64,000 nucleotides of DNA, from NCBI GenBank assembly GCA_963830715.1, contig CAWHNS010000022.1, positions 186,001 to 250,000 on the forward strand, given 5' to 3'. This document shows positions 55,932-64,000 of this stretch, piece by piece. The position numbers and the translations under genes were made by a program. How positions within the stretch are numbered: position 1 is the first letter of the stretch; each line of letters opens with the position of its first letter. This stretch comes from CAVVMA01 sp963830715 (GTDB taxonomy: Bacteria > Desulfobacterota > Binatia > Binatales > Binataceae). The notes beneath the pieces were generated by a model. It saw only the letters and a list, made by a program, of their open reading frames with translations. It was not told where the DNA came from and did not search any database.

Positions 55932-57617
55932 ATGCGCGTCCGTAACCGACTCGGTATCGCCCTCGGGGCGGCGCTGGCGTTGCTCGGCGCTCTCGTTTCC
56001 ACGTCGGAGCTGCTCGACGCGCTTGGCCGCAGCGGGATTCCGCCCGGCGACCCGCTCCGTCAGGGAGCGGTCCTGTTCAGGCTCGGTCTGATCGTTCTCG
56101 GCCTTTACATCGCCGTGCTGGGAGCGGCGCCGCTCGGCATACCACCTCGCGCGCACCGCGAGCGGGATGCGATTGCGGGAGCACCGTGGGCGTGGGCGAT
56201 ACTCCTGGCGATACTGGTCGCGTGCGCCATCCTTTGCTTTCATCGGCTCGACGACGGTCTCTGGCTCGACGAGATCATCACCTATGTCCATTACGCCCGT
56301 CGGCCTTTCGGCCAGATCCTCTCGATTTACGACGAAGAGAACCAGCATGTCCTGTACAGCCTGTTGGCGCACGCCTCGTTCGTGGCGCTAGGTGAGAGTA
56401 CCTGGGCGCTGCGCTTGCCGGCGGTGCTTTTCGGCATCGGCAGCGTGTGGGCGTTGTTCCTGGTCGGGCGCTTCGTCGGCAGCACCCGCGAGGCACTGCT
56501 ATCGAGCGCTCTCCTGGCGTTCTCCTACCCGCTGGTCTGGTTCAGCCAGGACGCGCGGGGATACACGGGGCTGCTGTTTCTGACGCTCCTGTCGAGCTGG
56601 TTCTTCCTGCGCGGGTTGCGCGAAGCGCGACCGCATCTGTGGGTCTTCTATGCCATCACTGTGTCCCTGGGCGTGTATATCCACATGACGATGCTGTTCG
56701 TCATCGCTGGTCACTTCATCCAATATTTGGTGGCGTGCTTCACCGAGCCGCGCAACGCCTGGCCGCAGCGATGGATCGTCTTGCTGTATGGCTTCGGCCT
56801 CAGCTCACTGCTGGTGTTCCAGCTCTATGCGCTTGTCATACCGCAAGTACTCACCACGCTCACCCGCCCCGGGCTTCCCGGCGGCGATTCATGGACGCAA
56901 CCATGGTGGGCGGCCCTCGAGTTCGCGCGCGGCCTGCGGCTCAGCTTTTCGGGCAGCGGCGTGGCGTTCGCCGCGCTGGTGGTGTTTGCGGCCGGGCTCG
57001 TGAGCTTTGCGCGCACCGACTGCACCGTGCCGCAGTTGCTGGTGCTGCCGACGCTCATCTGCGTGGCCGTGAAGCTCGCGACGAAAAGCCACCTGTGGCC
57101 CCGCTCTTTATTTTTCGCCGCCGGCTTCATGGCGCTCATCGCCGTCCGCGGCACTATGGTACTTGGCCAGGCGCTCGCGCGGCCGCTGGGCCTGCGGCCG
57201 CGCGGCGCCCTGGTGCTGGCGACCGCCCTCTCGATGGCGTTAATCCTGGCCGCGGCGCGGTCAATTCCGCTCGCCTACGGCCCGAAACAAGACTTCGCGG
57301 GCGCGCTGGCTTTCGTGAATTCCCGAAAGGAACCGGGCGATCCGGTGGTCACGGTCGGGCTCGCGGCATATCCCTACCAGACCCTGTATAGAGCCGATGC
57401 CCAGGAGATAAAGACCGTCGCCGAGCTCGACAGCGTCCGTGCTCGCGCGCCACGGACTTGGCTGCTTTACACCCTCGGCTTTCAGCTCGCGAGCGTCGAG
57501 CCGGCGTTGATGCGCAGTATCGAACGTAACTTCGTCGTGGAGAGGCAATTCCCCGGCACCCTGGGAGGCGGGGCTGTGTTCGTCTGCCGGTCGGACCGCG
57601 CAGCGCCCGGCTCATAA
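55932..57617 (+). CDS. GT39-family-like membrane glycosyltransferase
   Basis: This 561-residue protein has two extra N-terminal helices before the GT39 core. The core's first loop is DDGLWLDEIITYVHYARRP, and the following helices (RLPAVLFGIGSVWALFLVG, FSQDARGYTGLLFLTLLSSWFFL) resemble the other GT39-like proteins here. ATG 55932 follows the previous stop by 16 bases. It likely transfers a sugar from a polyprenyl-phosphate donor on the periplasmic side. Confidence 0.85.
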   Translation: MRVRNRLGIALGAALALLGALVSTSELLDALGRSGIPPGDPLRQGAVLFRLGLIVLGLYIAVLGAAPLGIPPRAHRERDAIAGAPWAWAILLAILVACAILCFHRLDDGLWLDEIITYVHYARRPFGQILSIYDEENQHVLYSLLAHASFVALGESTWALRLPAVLFGIGSVWALFLVGRFVGSTREALLSSALLAFSYPLVWFSQDARGYTGLLFLTLLSSWFFLRGLREARPHLWVFYAITVSLGVYIHMTMLFVIAGHFIQYLVACFTEPRNAWPQRWIVLLYGFGLSSLLVFQLYALVIPQVLTTLTRPGLPGGDSWTQPWWAALEFARGLRLSFSGSGVAFAALVVFAAGLVSFARTDCTVPQLLVLPTLICVAVKLATKSHLWPRSLFFAAGFMALIAVRGTMVLGQALARPLGLRPRGALVLATALSMALILAAARSIPLAYGPKQDFAGALAFVNSRKEPGDPVVTVGLAAYPYQTLYRADAQEIKTVAELDSVRARAPRTWLLYTLGFQLASVEPALMRSIERNFVVERQFPGTLGGGAVFVCRSDRAAPGS

Positions 57618-57666
57618 GTTCGCGAGCGCGCGCGCCGCTTCGACTAGTGAAAGGAAGGTCCTCCTT

Positions 57667-58434
57667 ATGCAAGCGGATGACTCAAGCGCGATCGGGATTC
57701 TGACCTACCATTCCCTCGACACTAGCGGCTCAGTGGTCTCGACCGCGCCGGGCAGGTTCGCGGACCAGATCGCCTGCGTCGCAGACCTCGGCTACCGCGG
57801 CATCACGATGCGTGAGGCGGTCGCCCACCGTGCCGCGACCGGATCGTGGCCGCCACAGCGGGTGGTCCTGACCTTCGACGACGGGTACGCGAGCGTTTAC
57901 GAGCTCGCGCGGCCTATCCTGCTGAGATACGGATTCACGGCCACTCTTTTTCTCGTCACCCGGCATGTGGGCGGGTGGAACGACTGGGAACCACCGCCGG
58001 CGGGCCTGGGTGCGCGACCCATCCTCTCATGGCAGCAGGTGGCCGAGTTGTCCGCGGCCGGGATGGAGATCGGGGCCCATACCCGGACGCACCGGAATCT
58101 GCCCGAACTTCCGGCCGCGGCCGCCGCTGGCGAGATTGTGGCCTCGCGCGAGGAGATAGAGAGCCATCTCCACCAGCCGGTCGAGAGCTTCGCCTATCCG
58201 TTCGGTCGTAGGAGCGCGGCGTTAGAAGAGATAGTGCGGCGGGAGTTTCGCGCAGCGTGCACGACTGTCCTCCGCCGCGCGCGGCACGACGCGTTGACCC
58301 GCTTACCGCGCATCGACGCGTACTACCTGCGATCTCCGGACCGGCTTCGCCGCCTTCTGAACGGACAGCTCGACCGCTATCTCACGCTGCGGCGCTGGGG
58401 GCGGGCCCTCCGCCATCTGATAGATATCCGCTAA
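57667..58434 (+). CDS. Polysaccharide deacetylase (NodB/CE4)
   Basis: The CE4 signature TFDDGYAS and the metal-binding HTRTH are visible, with YPFGRRS late in the domain. ILTYHSLDTSGSVVSTAPG is the usual N-terminus and there is no signal peptide, so this may be a cytoplasmic or non-classically located enzyme. The start is ATG 57667 with AAGGAAGGTCCTCCTT just upstream, a near-palindrome around the ribosome site. It converges with the next gene on the other strand. Confidence 0.92.
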   Translation: MQADDSSAIGILTYHSLDTSGSVVSTAPGRFADQIACVADLGYRGITMREAVAHRAATGSWPPQRVVLTFDDGYASVYELARPILLRYGFTATLFLVTRHVGGWNDWEPPPAGLGARPILSWQQVAELSAAGMEIGAHTRTHRNLPELPAAAAAGEIVASREEIESHLHQPVESFAYPFGRRSAALEEIVRREFRAACTTVLRRARHDALTRLPRIDAYYLRSPDRLRRLLNGQLDRYLTLRRWGRALRHLIDIR

Positions 58435-59513
58435 CGGCCGCTTATACCGCGGTCGGCGAACTGTATCGGGCGATTGACGGCTGCCGCGCGAACCTCATGC
58501 GGAATGCATGTAAGATCGCCAATGGCAGCCCGGCCATTCCGGGATGGCACCGCAGTCAGTAATCTGAGCGCGGCACCCGGCGAAGTGCGCGCTTCCAACC
58601 ATTGCGGCGCCATCCCGAGGTCTCTTGCGACGCTGCGCGCGGCCAGCACGTAGGGAGACACATCGGTCGCGAGATCAAGCAGGTACGCTTGCATGCGGCC
58701 TCGTCCGCGCGTGGACTCCCACGGCTTGCGGCCGAGACCGTGGATCAGTGGCGGCAGGCCCCGGAACAAATCGAGTAAGCGATGGTGGGGCCGGTAGCCC
58801 GACGATCCTGCGCACTGGGCGATGTCGCGGCCCAGGCGTATGCAATCGAAAGGCAAATGTCCGAATTCCTCGCTTTCGAGCAGGGCGATCAGGAGCCATC
58901 CGTCATGCGCCAGGTGAATCGGCCGCTGCTCAAAGGGGAGCGCCTGCGCCTCACGGTAGCGCGGGTCGCGCGTCATTTGAAGCCAGCGTTCCAACAGCGG
59001 CCGGTGGGCCTGGGTCGCGCGGACAAAGCAGGCGTTGAACACGGGTATCGCGCGCAGCGAAGGCAGCCCCCAAAATCGGCTCACGGGTATCTTTCCCTTG
59101 CGCCACTCTTCGGCCACGATCAGCGAATCACGCGGAAACTCATCGAGTAAGGACGAGACCGGGCTGGTCACGATGATGTCGGTGTCGAGCCAGAGAGCCT
59201 CGTGCCTTCCCGCGTTCAACTCCTGGAGCAGCAGCCAAGGCTTCACGTCCCAACCGCTCACTCCATCCGGCCGGGTTGTGGAGAGGACGACTTGAGGTCT
59301 CCGTTCCGCCCAGGTACGAACCGAATCTGGCGCATCCGGTACAGTCAGGTGCACGGAAAGCTCCGTATCCGAACGACAGAGAGACTCTCCCATCAGGATG
59401 ACGCTGTCCATGGCCGCCGGGCGGTCCTCGTAGCAGCAGAACGAAAGTGGCCGACGGGATCGCCGCAAGGCTGATCCGGCACGACTTAAGTCTCTTTCCG
59501 CCGGAATTTCCAT
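58431..59513 (-). CDS. Putative GT-A-fold glycosyltransferase of unknown family
   Basis: The protein carries LSFCCYEDRPAAMDSVILMGESL at its N-terminus and HEALWLDTDIIVTSPVSSLLDEFP, where DTD looks like a GT-A metal motif. Then come FNACFVRATQAHRPLLERW and LAHDGWLLIALL. It does not fall into a family I can name with confidence, but it resembles the proteins that sit in polysaccharide loci as nucleotide-sugar transferases. The start is uncertain: ATG 59513 or ATG 59636. It is tail-to-tail with the deacetylase gene and 97 bases downstream of the methyltransferase gene on the same strand. Confidence 0.65.
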   Translation of the reverse strand: MEIPAERDLSRAGSALRRSRRPLSFCCYEDRPAAMDSVILMGESLCRSDTELSVHLTVPDAPDSVRTWAERRPQVVLSTTRPDGVSGWDVKPWLLLQELNAGRHEALWLDTDIIVTSPVSSLLDEFPRDSLIVAEEWRKGKIPVSRFWGLPSLRAIPVFNACFVRATQAHRPLLERWLQMTRDPRYREAQALPFEQRPIHLAHDGWLLIALLESEEFGHLPFDCIRLGRDIAQCAGSSGYRPHHRLLDLFRGLPPLIHGLGRKPWESTRGRGRMQAYLLDLATDVSPYVLAARSVARDLGMAPQWLEARTSPGAALRLLTAVPSRNGRAAIGDLTCIPHEVRAAAVNRPIQFADRGISGR

Positions 59514-59610
59514 TTCAAATTTAGACTCGCACCGATACCAAGCGGTTTGCAAACGGGCAAACATGGGCCGCCAGCTGATAACAGAAAGGTAAGCTACGCA
59601 TTGATGCCAA

Positions 59611-60369
59611 TTACGAGTCGGTCCAATAGAATCCATCAGCTAGCGGGTAGGCCGTCTCCCACTCCTTTTGTTGGGGAAAGACAAACTGCTCCAGTTTGTG
59701 TTTTTTCTGCGCCACGAGCCAAATGATTACACTATTGTTCACCGAGGGGTCTGTGACAGGTGCTCCCGCGTCGGTGCTGTAGCGAAGGTGCCTGACTTCG
59801 AACCCATTCAGCTGGCAGGCGTCAATGAGACCTGTCGGGTTAAACACGTGCAAACCATGCCCGAAGTATCCGTTGACTGGGGTGTGCAGAAAATAGTGAC
59901 CATCCGGACGGACCATCCGCAGGCAGTTCTCAAGACACTGAGCGCTATTAAACAGGTGTTCAAGACACCCGATATCGATTACGGTCCCGTACCGCTCACG
60001 TTGATCCTCAGGGATCGGATAATTCATATCGAAACGCAAGTCGGCCCGATCGTCGAAAAAGTCGAGAACGTGCAAGTCCTTAACGCCGTACGTTTCAAGA
60101 AGCTCCCTGAATGTGTGCGCCCGCCGAAACGAGTCCAGGTCCCTTCCCCGTCTCTCCGCGCGGATTCCAGCTATCTTCTCTCGAATAAGGCCGATTTTGC
60201 CCCGGCTCCGAAGAAATGTGCCGACCCTGTTTGCAAGCTTCTTCTTCGGGATCACAAAGTCCTGAAACCCAAATACCATCACAGGTTCGGAGAAAAACCC
60301 GGGCACTGCAAACGCCTCCGCATGCCAGTGATAGTGCGTTGGAAGAATGGCCATCAGCAAAACCCTCAT
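59611..60369 (-). CDS. SAM-dependent methyltransferase-like protein
   Basis: This 252-residue protein lacks a clear GxGxG motif. TVIDIGCLEHLFNSAQCLENCLRMVRPDGHYFLHTPVNGYFGHG (read in parts) has the motif-IV/post-motif character of class I methyltransferases and the N-terminal part is helical and basic. Its start overlaps the TylF-like gene's stop as ATGA, so the two methyltransferase-like proteins are coupled. It may act on a glycan. Confidence 0.7.
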   Translation of the reverse strand: MRVLLMAILPTHYHWHAEAFAVPGFFSEPVMVFGFQDFVIPKKKLANRVGTFLRSRGKIGLIREKIAGIRAERRGRDLDSFRRAHTFRELLETYGVKDLHVLDFFDDRADLRFDMNYPIPEDQRERYGTVIDIGCLEHLFNSAQCLENCLRMVRPDGHYFLHTPVNGYFGHGLHVFNPTGLIDACQLNGFEVRHLRYSTDAGAPVTDPSVNNSVIIWLVAQKKHKLEQFVFPQQKEWETAYPLADGFYWTDS

Positions 60370-61196
60370 CTATCGTGATCGGCCCTCAGTTTCAGGACTA
60401 CCGCGTGCCCATTGAGGTTGTGTAAAGTAATCTGATCCTTATCCGCGACGCGCTCGTTCACGAGGCGCGTGACACCGTCGCATGCTTTGAACCCGTAGTC
60501 ATCGAAGACAATCACGCCACCCACCGGTACTTTCGGCCAGACGTAATCCAGAACATCTCTTGCCGATTGATATACATCGACATCGATGTGAACGAAACAC
60601 AGCGCATCCGAAGTCATCAGATGACCCGTCTCATCGGGGAATATCCCCTGGAGAATTTTTATCCTGTCAGCATCCATATTCCGATCCCGGATGAGGCGAC
60701 ACACGATATCCGGTGAGGTGTCACTGTGTTCTCCGCCGCGATAGGCGCCATCAAGCCCGCTCGCCTTCACAACCCCCGCGAAGGTGTCGCACAGAAAGAC
60801 CGTTTTGGCGCTCGCGGCCGATTGACTCCTCGCGGCGAGCAGAACTCCGGTACCTCCCCGCCATACTCCGGCCTCGAGGATATCTCCGGGTAGATGTAAG
60901 ACTTGGGAAAGCAATTGCCAAAGCTCGTAGCATCGGTACTCGTCAACGAGCGTATAGTTACGGATCTGGTCGTAGCAGCCGCGAAACCGCGCGTCGTCCA
61001 GCCAGGGAGCATAAGAAGCTTCCGGTGTGACTAAACTATAGCTCAAGCCACGCTCGAGCTCGGTACGCTTGCGCCGGACGACGACACCCCGCGCGTCAAG
61101 CACCTTGCGAACGCGTACTTCCAGTCGGGATTTCCATTCTGGGTCCCGATTCATGCGAGGAGATATACCAAGCCGTCTCTTTTTTTGCGAGGCCAC
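60366..61196 (-). CDS. TylF/MycF family O-methyltransferase
   Basis: This 276-residue protein matches the macrocin-O-methyltransferase family: GDILEAGVWRGGTGVLLAARS is the SAM-binding region, FVHIDVDVYQSARDVLDYVWPKVPVGGVIVFDDYG supplies the metal-binding acids, and ASYAPWLDDARFRG is typical upstream. Members methylate sugar hydroxyls on antibiotics or glycans; here a polysaccharide sugar is likely. Confidence 0.88.
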   Translation of the reverse strand: MASQKKRRLGISPRMNRDPEWKSRLEVRVRKVLDARGVVVRRKRTELERGLSYSLVTPEASYAPWLDDARFRGCYDQIRNYTLVDEYRCYELWQLLSQVLHLPGDILEAGVWRGGTGVLLAARSQSAASAKTVFLCDTFAGVVKASGLDGAYRGGEHSDTSPDIVCRLIRDRNMDADRIKILQGIFPDETGHLMTSDALCFVHIDVDVYQSARDVLDYVWPKVPVGGVIVFDDYGFKACDGVTRLVNERVADKDQITLHNLNGHAVVLKLRADHDR

Positions 61197-61448
61197 CCGG
61201 CAGGGACTTTTATGGACATTGCTGCATGATTTCGTTTACGATGGCCGCGCAGAAGGATAGCCATTGAGACGCAGGCCAAACATCGCCAATGTCCGGCGGG
61301 CTGTCGAAATTGAAGTGGCGTCCAAGCCGAGCGCGACTTGCGCAGGCTCGCCAGCTATGGTGCGCTGCCCATGGTGCTTGCGGATTCTCGCGCCATGACG
61401 CTGCAGTCGCTCGCCCTTGGGGCGGAGGATGTCGGGAAAACCGCCTAA
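61197..61448 (+). other. Gap before the GT39 gene, with a possible coding remnant
   Basis: This 252-base gap separates the divergent TylF-like and GT39-like genes and must hold their promoters. About 40 codons before the next ATG form an open stretch with a coding look (RDLRRLASYGALPMVLADS, then AEDVGKTA and TAA), preceded by a stop near 61308. That could be the end of a lost gene or chance. I see no RNA gene in it. Confidence 0.3.
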
Positions 61449-63233
61449 ATGACTGCCAAGCCGCTACTCGACTCCAGCAGCCAAACCGATATCGCCGGAC
61501 AATCCCGCTCGGTCACGGTCGCAGGCATCGCTCTGCTGGTAGTATTGGGCGCCTTCCTCCGGCTCTTTCAGCTGGGGACGCAAACCATCTCCCATCTGGA
61601 AATGTTTGTACCTGGGATCCGATTGCCGCCCGGACTTTCGGTGCCCACGGAGTGTTTGACGGTCGTACAGGTGCTTAAGCGCACTTTCTTTCAGGACACG
61701 GGCCCGCCTGCGTACTACCTGCTCATGCTGCCCTGGACGAAATGCTTCGGAACGACCACCTGGGCACTGCGCCTGCCATCCGCTCTCTTTGGAGTCGCCT
61801 CTATCCCCCTTGTCTTTTGGCTCGGAACGCTCACCCGGCAACGAACTGCCGGCTGGATCGCTGCAACCCTTCTCGCGGTGAACGGCCACCAGGTTTTCTG
61901 GAGCCAGGTCGCCAGGATGTATTCTCAAGCCTGTTTCCTTGGCTTACTGGCGACTATCTTGCTGCTCCTAATCGCTGAAGACAGAGATGCGTCGCCGTCG
62001 CTGAAGTTTCTCTATGTCCTGACTCTTCTGGCGGGCGTTTGTACCCACATCTTCTTCTGGACCGTCCTGGCGGCACACATCGTCTGGACCTTCTTAAATG
62101 CCTGGAACAGCAGGCAGACTTTTCCCGGCGTAGGGACACTTCAACTTCTCGCCGTGATTCTCGGTTGCCCGATTCTGGCTATCGCGGCGTACCAGGGGGG
62201 TGTTACGCTTGCGATCTTGAGCGACAATGTTCTGATTTACGCCAGGGAGTTTCTGCAGTTCGCATTCATGTTCCCTCTCGAGGGATTCTCGTCGGGAGTA
62301 TATCGACGAGCTTCGCACACTGCCTTGGTTAGTAACCCTCATCTATCGTATGGCCGTTGGGCATTCTTTTTCCTATCACTCCTGTTGCTGTTCCTGGGCA
62401 TAACCTCGATCCGCAAGTCTGAAGAGAAGTCGCTCCTCGACACTGGAGGAGTGTCGTCGAGGACATGGGCGGTGGGAGGAGCAACAGCAACGCTCACCAT
62501 CCTGTTGTTCATTTTCGCGGTCCAGACACTCGTGCCCAGACCCTTCCCAAATCTGCGGACCACCAAACTCATGAGCGTCATGCCGTTGGCTATCGCGGGC
62601 CTGGCGATAGCCTTTCGCAGGAGCTGGGTGAGGCTGGCGAGCTGGAGTAACCTCGTTGTCGACAGCCGTTTTGTGATCGGCGGACAGGGACTGGTGCTGA
62701 CGCTGTTAGTGGTTCCGTTCGCAGGCTTGTCACTGGTCTCCCTGTACAAACCGATCTTCAACGCTCGAGGGATGCTGCTCTTCGCTCCCTATCTGTTCCT
62801 GGTTCTTGCGCGAGGCATGGAACGCTTAAGTCGCCACGGCATTGTAGCTGCCCTCCTGTTGATTGTGGTAGGAGCCGCGGATTATACGGGTTGGAAAGAC
62901 TATCGCTGCATGACCATCGGCAGAGCGGACTACAAGGCGCTTGCAATCGCCTTAGCTCCACATATTGAGAAGGAGGAGCTTATCTTTTTCAGGTCTGACT
63001 GGTACTCCACGCCGATCTTGTATTACCTGAATGCCGACCGGGATCGGTTCGTCGGGCGGAGGTACGAAACGGCATGCCTGCTGAAGCCGCGCTCCAGAGT
63101 ATGGGCGTTGTGGTTCTATAACTATGAGGAGAGGTTGCCGCGACCGATAGAACAAGTTCTATGGAATTATAAGGCTACGCGGACTATTGAAGCGCCGGGC
63201 GTCCGTGCTGTTCTTTATTCTCCGCAGGAATGA
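61449..63233 (+). CDS. GT39-family-like membrane glycosyltransferase
   Basis: This 594-residue protein has about eleven hydrophobic segments. The first large loop lacks the strong DE pair usual in GT39: the region after LGTQTISHLEMFVPGIRLPPG has only HLE, so it may be a divergent member. The rest, with PPAYYLLMLPWTKCFG and WALRLPSALFGVASIPLVFWLG, is family-like. ATG 61449 directly follows a TAA. Function uncertain, glycan assembly by context. Confidence 0.75.
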   Translation: MTAKPLLDSSSQTDIAGQSRSVTVAGIALLVVLGAFLRLFQLGTQTISHLEMFVPGIRLPPGLSVPTECLTVVQVLKRTFFQDTGPPAYYLLMLPWTKCFGTTTWALRLPSALFGVASIPLVFWLGTLTRQRTAGWIAATLLAVNGHQVFWSQVARMYSQACFLGLLATILLLLIAEDRDASPSLKFLYVLTLLAGVCTHIFFWTVLAAHIVWTFLNAWNSRQTFPGVGTLQLLAVILGCPILAIAAYQGGVTLAILSDNVLIYAREFLQFAFMFPLEGFSSGVYRRASHTALVSNPHLSYGRWAFFFLSLLLLFLGITSIRKSEEKSLLDTGGVSSRTWAVGGATATLTILLFIFAVQTLVPRPFPNLRTTKLMSVMPLAIAGLAIAFRRSWVRLASWSNLVVDSRFVIGGQGLVLTLLVVPFAGLSLVSLYKPIFNARGMLLFAPYLFLVLARGMERLSRHGIVAALLLIVVGAADYTGWKDYRCMTIGRADYKALAIALAPHIEKEELIFFRSDWYSTPILYYLNADRDRFVGRRYETACLLKPRSRVWALWFYNYEERLPRPIEQVLWNYKATRTIEAPGVRAVLYSPQE

Positions 63234-63350
63234 TGAGTCAGACGCGTTATGATTGTGTCGGCCTCGTGTCCTGTCAGTTCTCACCGCGAGATAGATAGGA
63301 ACCTGAGCGCGGCAAGAGCGTGAGCCGCGGGCACGATTAAGGTGCACTGC

Positions 63351-64000
63351 ATGCCGGATAAACGCTTAGGTAGTTTACTTACGCGGGAGGAGTGGCCGGT
63401 CCTCGCCATCATGGCAGCTGCCCTGGGCCTGAGGCTCTACCACTTGGATCGGCAGGGCCCCTGGTACGATGAAGCGCTTGCGATAACCAGGAGTGTCCTC
63501 CCGCTGGGTAAGCTGACCCCGGCGCTGATCGGTGATTTCTGGCATCCACCATTATATTTCTACTTGCTGCACGCCTGGTTCGCGCTCCTCGGCTCGGGCA
63601 CGTTTCAAGCGCGCTTGTTGTCAGTACTCTTCGGCGTGATGTCGATTCCCATGATTTATCTATTGGCCTGGCGCCTCTACGACAGGCCCGTCGCTCTTCT
63701 GGCGTCTGCCTTGCTGGCGGTTTCGCAGTTGGGGGTGATGTACTCGCAGGAAGCCCGGCCGTACACGATGTTTATTTTCCTGACGCTCTTGACCGGTTAC
63801 CTGCTTCTGTTTTCGCTTGAAGGAAAAAGCCGCCTGCTGACGCGATTGGGCCTTGTGATTTCGGCCACGGCGCTGCTCTACACCAACTACTACGGGATCT
63901 TCGTTCTGCTGGCCCTGGCGGTACACACCCTGCTGTTCCGGCGCTCGCTCGGCCCCGGCGTAGCGCGGGGCGTCCTGCTGAGCCTTGCTCTGGCCCCGGT
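63351..64000 (+). CDS. GT39-family-like membrane glycosyltransferase (cut by window end)
   Basis: From ATG 63351 the frame is open to the window edge. It shows LYHLDRQGPWYDEALAITRSV (GT39 loop-1 motif with the DE pair) then FWHPPLYFYLLHAWFALLG and YSQEARPYTMFIFLTLLTG, all typical. At least 216 residues lie in the window; the C-terminus is missing. It is the fifth GT39-like membrane protein in this window. The 117-base gap before it shows no other feature. Confidence 0.85.
   Translation, partial: MPDKRLGSLLTREEWPVLAIMAAALGLRLYHLDRQGPWYDEALAITRSVLPLGKLTPALIGDFWHPPLYFYLLHAWFALLGSGTFQARLLSVLFGVMSIPMIYLLAWRLYDRPVALLASALLAVSQLGVMYSQEARPYTMFIFLTLLTGYLLLFSLEGKSRLLTRLGLVISATALLYTNYYGIFVLLALAVHTLLFRRSLGPGVARGVLLSLALAP

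Noticed and set aside
61308..61448. Short coding-like stretch before the GT39 gene
   Set aside because: About 40 codons with no start and no recognised family; too weak for a gene call.
1..64000. tRNA, rRNA or integrase-associated attachment sites
   Set aside because: I found no cloverleaf-like sequence with a TTCGA-type arm, no rRNA segment and no integrase or transposase gene in the window.

Overview
The window is GC-rich bacterial chromosome. It combines a bacterial housekeeping block, a TonB/ExbBD system, an MCE (Mla-type) lipid-transport operon, an archaeal-style F420 set (separate cofG and cofH), two cytochrome P450s, an LLM flavin oxidoreductase, a CaiB/thiolase/crotonase cluster and a large polysaccharide locus. 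This fits an uncultivated, Gram-negative, F420-making lineage such as Candidatus Binatota (Desulfobacterota_B) or a relative. That placement is inferred from gene content only; no rRNA or tRNA gene was seen.

Layout. 0-8.7 kb (+): mnmA, mtaB, rnc, era, der, guaA, gltX, a dense run of RNA-maintenance, GTPase and purine genes; five of the seven are broken by apparent single-base indels. 8.7-10.7 kb: lipoprotein, SDR, orphan receiver domain. 10.7-15.9 kb (-): cofG-cofH-cofD-cofE-polyprenyl synthase. 16-20.7 kb (+): DUF2946-like protein, TonB-dependent receptor, exbB-exbD-tonB. 20.7-24.3 kb (-): mlaE-mlaF-MCE-PqiC-like lipoprotein. 24.6-28.1 kb (+): a sigma-54-type promoter, a strong long-range RNA stem, then a tightly coupled four-gene operon (2OG-Fe(II) oxygenase, aberrant aspartase/fumarase-like lyase, methyltransferase, NTF2-like protein). 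This operon is the best candidate for an undescribed system. 28.2-32.5 kb: GNAT, GFA-type protein, P450, secreted protein, LLM oxidoreductase. 32.5-39.6 kb (-): nitronate monooxygenase-like protein, crotonase, thiolase-like protein, CoA transferase, then GT2 and GT39. 39.8-40.0 kb: a MITE-like inverted-repeat element. 40-42 kb (-): lepB and a second P450. 42-64 kb: polysaccharide/glycan locus with GT2, GT4 and GT39 enzymes, two UDP-galactopyranose-mutase-like flavoproteins, a broken radical SAM/SPASM gene, a broken flippase, a polysaccharide deacetylase and two methyltransferases; it runs off the right edge inside another GT39 gene.

How the parts fit: F420 made by the cof operon could serve the LLM oxidoreductase at 31.6 kb. 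The P450s, LLM enzyme and CoA-dependent enzymes suggest catabolism of hydrophobic or xenobiotic carbon, with the MCE transporter as a lipid/sterol route through the envelope. The right third builds, modifies and (when intact) exports a surface glycan from polyprenyl-linked sugars.

Caveat: frame breaks occur throughout, including in genes the cell cannot lose. Most are likely consensus errors, so frameshifted genes are described as single loci spanning all their frames.
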